From: Pseudoflavonifractor phocaeensis
Lineage (GTDB): Bacteria; Bacillota; Clostridia; Oscillospirales; Oscillospiraceae
Length of the DNA stretch: 45,687 nt
Assembly (NCBI RefSeq): GCF_016901735.1
Contig: NZ_JACLZC010000018.1
Location: 1 to 45,687, forward strand
Direction: 5' to 3'
Made by a program: the position numbers and the translations under genes. The number at the start of each line of letters is the position of its first letter. Within the stretch, counting starts at the first letter, position 1. Shown here one piece after another: positions 42,184 to 45,687 of the stretch. The notes below the pieces were generated by a model. The model had not been told where the DNA came from, did not search any database, and saw only the letters and a list, made by a program, of their open reading frames with translations.

Positions 42184-42642
42184 ATGGAGCGCCTCACCTG
42201 CTCCACCCCCCTGGGGACCATGACGCTGGTGGGGGAGGGGGAGGCCATTACCGGCCTGTTCCTCCCCGGCCAGAGGGCCCCCGCCGTCCCTGAGAGCGCC
42301 TCTCCGGTGCTGGAAAGGGGACGCGCACAGCTGTTGGACTATCTGGCCGGACGGAGGCGGGTCTTTGACCTTCCCCTCCGCCCGGCGGGCACCCCCTTCC
42401 AGCGCCGGGTGTGGGCGGCGCTGTCCGCCATCCCCTGGGGCGAGACCCGCACCTATGGTCAGATCGCCCGGAACATCGGCGCGCCCAAGGCCGCCCGGGC
42501 TGTGGGTCAGGCCAACCACCGCAACCCCATCCCCATTTTCATCCCCTGCCACCGGGTGATCGGCGCCGGCGGCGCCCTCACCGGCTACGGCGGCGGGTTG
42601 GAGCTGAAACGAATGCTATTGCAATTGGAGGGAATCCTATGA
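42184..42642 (+). CDS. ogt: Methylated-DNA-protein cysteine methyltransferase
   Basis: A suicide repair protein that moves alkyl groups from O6-alkylguanine to its own cysteine. The 152 residues include the Ogt-type N-terminal domain, the winged-helix segment TPFQRRVWAALSAIPWGET and RTYGQIA, and the active site IPCHRVIG with Cys122. The ATG at 42184 is two bases after the lexA stop, and its own stop overlaps the next ATG (ATGA). Direct linkage to lexA suggests SOS-linked expression, although alkyltransferases are not classical SOS genes. Confidence 0.95.
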   Translation: MERLTCSTPLGTMTLVGEGEAITGLFLPGQRAPAVPESASPVLERGRAQLLDYLAGRRRVFDLPLRPAGTPFQRRVWAALSAIPWGETRTYGQIARNIGAPKAARAVGQANHRNPIPIFIPCHRVIGAGGALTGYGGGLELKRMLLQLEGIL

Positions 42643-42869
42643 AAACACTGTTTTCCGCCGCGGACGACTACATCGCCCAGATGACCTGGAAGGACCTGGG
42701 GCTGGTCAAGCTGTGCCTTTGCTCCATGGGCGTGCTGCTGGGCCTGGCCACGGGGAAAAAGGCCCGGAAATGGGTCGCTCTGGTGGCCGTCGTGACCTTT
42801 TTGGCCACCTATATCCCGCTGATACTGGATTTCCTGCCCCATCTGGGCCGGGCGCTGAAGGAGGACTGA
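42639..42869 (+). CDS. Small two-helix membrane protein
   Basis: A 76-residue protein whose ATG overlaps the ogt stop (ATGA) and which has TTGGAGGG upstream. It contains two hydrophobic stretches (LVKLCLCSMGVLLGLATG and WVALVAVVTFLATYIPLIL) joined by a basic loop GKKARK. It is four bases from xthA, whose ribosome binding site lies in its last codons. Function unknown; its fixed place between two repair genes is the only clue. It is too small to rule out a chance frame, but codon use and spacing argue that it is real. Confidence 0.7.
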   Translation: MKTLFSAADDYIAQMTWKDLGLVKLCLCSMGVLLGLATGKKARKWVALVAVVTFLATYIPLILDFLPHLGRALKED

Positions 42870-42873
42870 ACCG

Positions 42874-43629
42874 TTGAAGCTCATTTCCTGGAACGTGAAC
42901 GGCCTGAGGGCCGCCATCGGCAAGGGGTTTTTGGACTTTTTCCAGGCGGCCGACGCCGACGTGGTCTGCCTGCAGGAGACCAAGCTTCAGCCCCATCAAA
43001 TCGAGCTGGACCTGCCCGGCTACCAGATCTTTTGGAATTCCGCGGTGAAAAAGGGCTATTCCGGCACCGCGCTCTTTACCCGTGTGCCGCCGCTGGCGGT
43101 GACTTACGGCATCGGCATTCCGGAGCACGACACGGAGGGGCGGGTCATCACGGCGGAATTTGACGGGTTTTATCTGGTCAACTGCTACACCCCCAACGCC
43201 CAGCAGGGCCTGGCCCGCATCGACTACCGCATGGCGTGGGAGGACGCCTTCCGGGCCTATCTCCAGGGGCTGGACGGGAAAAAGCCGGTGATCCTCTGCG
43301 GCGACCTGAACGTGGCCCATGAGGAGATCGACCTCAAAAATCCCAAGGCCAACCGGGGCAACGCGGGCTTTTCCGACCAGGAACGGGGCAAGATGACCGA
43401 GCTGCTCTCCGCCGGCTTTGCCGACACCTTCCGGCGGCTCTATCCCGACGTGACCGGGGTCTACTCCTGGTGGAGCTACCGCTTCCGGGCCCGGGACAAC
43501 AACGCCGGGTGGCGCATTGACTATTTCATCGTTTCGGAACGGCTCATGCCCCGGGTGGCGGACAGTCAGATCCTCACCCAGGTCATGGGCAGCGACCACT
43601 GCCCGGTGCTTCTCTCGCTGACCGAGTGA
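42874..43629 (+). CDS. xthA: Exodeoxyribonuclease III (AP endonuclease)
   Basis: Exonuclease III/ExoA-type base-excision-repair enzyme that cuts at abasic sites and cleans 3' ends. At 251 residues it is typical. Motifs: SWNVNGLRAA, LQETK (metal-binding Glu35), YTPNAQ, GDLNVAHEEIDL, WRIDYF and the final GSDHCPV with catalytic His. The start is the TTG at 42874 with AAGGAGG upstream, inside the end of the preceding gene. It is the last gene of lexA-ogt-orf-xthA. No hairpin terminator was found right after it; the REP cluster follows 76 bases later. Confidence 0.95.
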   Translation: MKLISWNVNGLRAAIGKGFLDFFQAADADVVCLQETKLQPHQIELDLPGYQIFWNSAVKKGYSGTALFTRVPPLAVTYGIGIPEHDTEGRVITAEFDGFYLVNCYTPNAQQGLARIDYRMAWEDAFRAYLQGLDGKKPVILCGDLNVAHEEIDLKNPKANRGNAGFSDQERGKMTELLSAGFADTFRRLYPDVTGVYSWWSYRFRARDNNAGWRIDYFIVSERLMPRVADSQILTQVMGSDHCPVLLSLTE

Positions 43630-43704
43630 CACCCAGTTTCCCTTTACCCGCAGGGGGCTCCATGCGTCGGAAGTAACATCCATATCACCCCGCCGCTCCA
43701 CCTC

Positions 43705-43731
43705 GTAGGGGCGGCCCTTGTGGCCGCCCGC
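43705..43731 (+). repeat. REP palindrome, copy D
   Basis: GTAG head, stem GGGCGGCC/GGCCGCCC, loop CTTGT, then GC; identical over 27 bases to copies A and B, 38-42 kb away. Confidence 0.85.
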
Positions 43732-43783
43732 TTCCATGCAGGTACTTTGACGTCTCCTGCACCGCGTTCCACTTCTTTGACAG

Positions 43784-43809
43784 GCGGGCGCCATATATGG
43801 CGCCCCTAC
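43784..43809 (-). repeat. REP palindrome, copy E
   Basis: Inverted relative to copy D. GTAG head, stem GGGCGCCA/TGGCGCCC, loop TATA. Stem positions 6 and 8 differ from copy D with matching changes on the other arm. Confidence 0.8.
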
Positions 43810-43821
43810 GTTGCTCTTCCA

Positions 43822-43846
43822 GTAGGGGGCGCACACTGTGCGCCCC
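43822..43846 (+). repeat. REP palindrome, copy F (divergent)
   Basis: GTAG head followed by a 10-bp stem GGGGCGCACA/TGTGCGCCCC with a one-base centre. It keeps the head and GC-rich foot but has a longer arm than the other copies. Confidence 0.65.
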
Positions 43847-43861
43847 GTTGGTACCCATGGA

Positions 43862-43888
43862 GTAGGGGCGACCCTTGTGGTCGCCCGC
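43862..43888 (+). repeat. REP palindrome, copy G
   Basis: GTAG head, stem GGGCGACC/GGTCGCCC, loop CTTGT, then GC. It combines the stem of copy C with the loop of copies A, B and D. Confidence 0.85.
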
Positions 43889-44000
43889 CGTCCATCGCCG
43901 CATTTTGAAAGAAGGGGGCAAAGGGGGTCTAAATCCCCCTTTGCAATTCCCCGGGCGGTCCGCTCCGCGGAGGGGAAAATGGGTCGGTATTTGACCCTTT

Positions 44001-44162
44001 TTATTGTTCCTCTTCTTTCTGACCATTCGGTAAAATAATTAGGTTTTCTTCCGGAGCTTCTATATACGCTTCTTCACATTTCCGCTGGGCGGCAATGAGA
44101 AGCTGGATGGCTTGCTCCGTAGCGCGAAATAAAGCGAAATACATTTCCTTATAATCCGGCAT
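44001..44162 (-). CDS. Small conserved-type hypothetical protein
   Basis: A 53-residue protein beginning MPDYKEMYFALFRATEQAIQ, mostly helical with an acidic end. The ATG at 44162 has GAGGTGAGAG upstream, better than the longer frame from 44183. It is transcribed divergently from an XRE-type regulator gene, with twin operators between them. Small proteins of this appearance are frequent in clostridial genomes; no function is known to me. Confidence 0.6.
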   Translation of the reverse strand: MPDYKEMYFALFRATEQAIQLLIAAQRKCEEAYIEAPEENLIILPNGQKEEEQ

Positions 44163-44187
44163 TCTCTCACCTCTTGTTCGCATAATT

Positions 44188-44238
44188 TAGAACAATTTGT
44201 TCAAAATGCCAATAGAACGTTTTGTTCTAAATTATACT
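44188..44238. promoter_or_regulatory. Twin operators and divergent promoters
   Basis: Two inverted repeats 25 bases apart: GAACAATTTGTTC (44190-44202) and AGAACGTTTTGTTCT (44214-44228), both GAAC-N5-GTTC. Rightward, TATACT is at 44233-44238. Leftward, TTGGCA, 17 bases and TAAATT overlap the first operator. The likely binder is the adjacent XRE protein. Confidence 0.65.
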
Positions 44239-44254
44239 GGCTCCGGTGATGAGG

Positions 44255-44473
44255 ATGGAACGCTATCAGAGAATCCGCGACCTGCGGGAAGATCACGATC
44301 TGACCCAGGCCCAGGTGGGGCAGGCCATCAACGTGCCCCAGAGGACCTATGCCTACTATGAAAGCGGGCAGCGTATGGTTCCTCCCCAGGTGCTGTGCGA
44401 TTTGGCCGACTTTTACGGCGTCAGCGTGGATTACATTTTGGGCCGGACAGAGAAAAAGGAAATGAATCCATAA
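44255..44473 (+). CDS. XRE-family helix-turn-helix regulator
   Basis: A 72-residue (75 if the upstream GTG at 44246 is used) single-domain Cro/C1-type DNA-binding protein. The helix-turn-helix is clear: DLTQAQVGQAINVPQRTYAYYESG, i.e. LTQxxVGxxxxxxxxTYxxYExG, then PPQVLCDLADFYGVSVDYILG. No ligand or protease domain is present. The start is uncertain because only GGTGA, six bases from the ATG at 44255, serves as a site, and the -10 box is so close that the message is almost leaderless. It probably represses itself and the divergent small gene through the twin operators. Confidence 0.85.
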   Translation: MERYQRIRDLREDHDLTQAQVGQAINVPQRTYAYYESGQRMVPPQVLCDLADFYGVSVDYILGRTEKKEMNP

Positions 44474-44483
44474 TCCATAAGTG

Positions 44484-44528
44484 AAAGGACCCGACACAGG
44501 CTGTACAAAGCTGCGTCGGGTCCTTTTT
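44484..44528. terminator. Bidirectional terminator between the XRE gene and spoIIP
   Basis: Stem AAAGGACCCGAC with GTCGGGTCCTTT plus inner CAG/CTG pairing, ending in TTTTT on the plus strand and in a matching T-run on the minus strand. Confidence 0.85.
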
Positions 44529-44544
44529 GAATGATGCGGCCTCT

Positions 44545-45540
44545 TTACTGTTCCAGCTCCAGCAGCACCTGGCCGGCGGCCTGGGCGAAGTACCGGGCGG
44601 CGCGCAGGGCCTCCTGCAGGGTGTTGCCGTGGGTGCCCACCTCCACCAGCAGGGAACCGGGGGTCAGATTCTGGTTGTAAACCGAGCCCCGCAGGGTCAT
44701 GGGCCGGGCCAAGGTGGGGTAGAGGGTATCCAGCCGCTTTTGGATGCGGGCGGCCAGGGTCAGATTTTCCAGATAGTTGGGGTGTTCGCTGCCGCTGCCC
44801 AACACCAGCATCACCTGGGCGGTCTGCTGGCCGTCGATCTCGGTCACCGCCTTATAGACCGTGCCGTCCTCTCCCACCAGGGCGTCCCGGTGGACATCCA
44901 GCACGATGGAAATGGTGGGGTACTGCTCCAGATAGGCCGAAATGGACACCCCCGACCGGCTGTACGCCCCGTTGTACTGGGGGTAGTCGTAAAGGGTCTC
45001 GTCGTGGACCACCGAAAGGCCCATCTCCTCAAATACTTCCTTCATCTCGTTGCCCACCCGCACCACGTTATACTGGGTGTCCAGCGTGCGGGCGTTCTGG
45101 TCGCTGGGGGTGTAGATGTCGGCGCCGTCGGGGGTGTAGGCCTCCGAACCGTGGGTGTGGACGATGAGGATCTGGGGTCCTTCCTCCGCGGCCTCCATCC
45201 GGATGTCCACCGGCGCGGACACCGCCGCCGCCAGATCCACTTCCAGGTCGGTGGTATTGTAGAGATACAGCCCGCCGGCGCAGACATAGCCCGACGCAGA
45301 GGCCGGTGCCAGGGTCCGGGGGACGATGCTGTCCGGCGCGGTGGTGGTGGCCGGCGGCGCGGTCTCCTCCTCCAGGGGCTCGCCGGTGGCGATGGGCAGC
45401 GATTCCCCCCCGTCCTCCACCCACAGCGTCCCGCCGTTATCCGCTCCCAGACCGGAGAGCAGGGCCGATTCTCCCACCGCCATCCGCTCCAAAAAATCCA
45501 GGCCGTCCAGCAGACGGTCCGACGGTCCCTGCACGCCCAT
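44545..45540 (-). CDS. spoIIP: Stage II sporulation protein P, N-terminus missing
   Basis: SpoIIP is a peptidoglycan amidase/endopeptidase that, with SpoIID and SpoIIM, drives septal thinning and engulfment in the mother cell. The visible 331 residues carry the SpoIIP catalytic domain: QILIVHTHGSEAYTP (metal His), NVVRVGNEMKEVFEEMG, the DETLYDYPQYNGAYSRS block, VLDVHRDAL (second His) and LLVEVGTHGNTLQEA (metal His and Glu). The coordinate used is the first internal ATG. The coding frame clearly continues upstream to about 45597 (SQGETAQALLRAE), but no signal-anchor helix is found before the window end and the codon pattern collapses there. The true start is missing, through truncation, rearrangement or an assembly join. 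Confidence 0.88.
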   Translation of the reverse strand: MGVQGPSDRLLDGLDFLERMAVGESALLSGLGADNGGTLWVEDGGESLPIATGEPLEEETAPPATTTAPDSIVPRTLAPASASGYVCAGGLYLYNTTDLEVDLAAAVSAPVDIRMEAAEEGPQILIVHTHGSEAYTPDGADIYTPSDQNARTLDTQYNVVRVGNEMKEVFEEMGLSVVHDETLYDYPQYNGAYSRSGVSISAYLEQYPTISIVLDVHRDALVGEDGTVYKAVTEIDGQQTAQVMLVLGSGSEHPNYLENLTLAARIQKRLDTLYPTLARPMTLRGSVYNQNLTPGSLLVEVGTHGNTLQEALRAARYFAQAAGQVLLELEQ

Positions 45541-45638
45541 CTCCGCCCGCAGCAGCGCCTGGGCGGTCTCCCCCTGCGATACCAGCGCCCCCGTCTCTCC
45601 CGACGCAGGGTTTCTCCCTGGCCGAGCTGGCGGCGGAG

Positions 45639-45687
45639 ATGGAAGCCCTGGCCCCCCGCTGCCGTCTGCTGGCGGTGGTGGATACCC
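45639..45687 (+). CDS. Possible fragment of another gene at the window edge
   Basis: From about 45605 to the end, the plus-strand frame reads GFSLAELAAEMEALAPRCRL with the GC-rich third positions typical of genes here, while the opposite spoIIP frame does not. The ATG at 45639 is only a nominal start; the frame is open on both sides. I do not recognise the product. Confidence 0.25.
   Translation, partial: MEALAPRCRLLAVVDT

Larger units (their letters stand above)
43630..44000. other. Repeat-filled intergenic region
   Basis: A 371-base gap with no credible gene. Besides the four REP elements listed separately it holds a perfect 10-bp hairpin (GCAAAGGGGG/CCCCCTTTGC, 43918-43944) and a TTCCCC/GGGGAA-closed GC-rich hairpin (43947-43977). 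Confidence 0.7.

Noticed and set aside
43705..43888. The REP cluster as a rho-independent terminator series or CRISPR
   Set aside because: No T-runs follow the stems, spacing is irregular, orientation alternates and the same elements occur elsewhere, including inside a gene.

Overview
The window looks like chromosomal core DNA from a high-GC, strictly anaerobic, spore-forming member of the Clostridia. The closest fit is an Oscillospiraceae-type gut commensal (Flavonifractor, Lawsonibacter or Intestinimonas-like). Support comes from a 1181-residue single-chain pyruvate:ferredoxin oxidoreductase, SpoIIP, HemZ, ThiI without a rhodanese domain, Firmicutes-type ribosome binding sites, many TTG starts and strongly GC-rich third codon positions. 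No rRNA or tRNA gene, CRISPR array, prophage or classical insertion sequence was seen. The genus assignment is inference.

Layout. 1-6.6 kb (minus strand): miaB, a REP-associated tyrosine transposase (RAYT), mutS, a CPBP membrane protease and the 5' part of mutL. 6.7-12.3 kb (plus): a six-gene operon from a strong promoter: alanine-racemase-like protein without its catalytic residues, dtd, a metallo-beta-lactamase-fold hydrolase, hemZ, a uridine-kinase-family protein and an Mrp/Nbp35 ATPase. 12.3-14.4 kb (minus): an M20 peptidase and a MntP/YtaF-like membrane protein. 14.5-16.1 kb (plus): HD hydrolase, zinc-ribbon membrane protein, shikimate kinase. 16.1-17.6 kb (minus): an LPXTG surface protein behind a cyclic-di-GMP-I riboswitch. 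17.7-22.7 kb (minus): HAD phosphatase, ThiT behind a TPP riboswitch and terminator, then the operon DEAD-box helicase-lspA-rluD. 22.8-26.9 kb: YbjN-like protein, azlCD, lipid kinase, MATE transporter with a leader attenuator. 27.0-30.0 kb (plus): mnmG and mnmA. 30.1-33.3 kb (minus): an AT-rich island with two zinc-ribbon membrane proteins, one with four 27-residue tandem repeats. 33.4-39.6 kb (minus): cinA, thiI, PFOR. 39.9-43.6 kb (plus): comM, then lexA, ogt, a small membrane protein and xthA. 43.6-45.7 kb: a REP cluster, a divergent small protein/XRE regulator pair with twin operators, and a SpoIIP gene whose 5' end is lost near the window edge.

Themes. DNA maintenance is heavily represented (mutS, mutL, lexA, ogt, xthA, comM), as is tRNA wobble and thio-modification (miaB, mnmG, mnmA, thiI). 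Regulation by RNA structure is visible at thiT, the LPXTG gene and probably the MATE gene. The most unusual system is the RAYT and its palindromes. Seven copies of a GTAG-headed hairpin occur in the window. Two lie in frame inside the RAYT gene, one lies in the same operon, and four are clustered 38 kb away. Their stems differ by paired, compensating changes.
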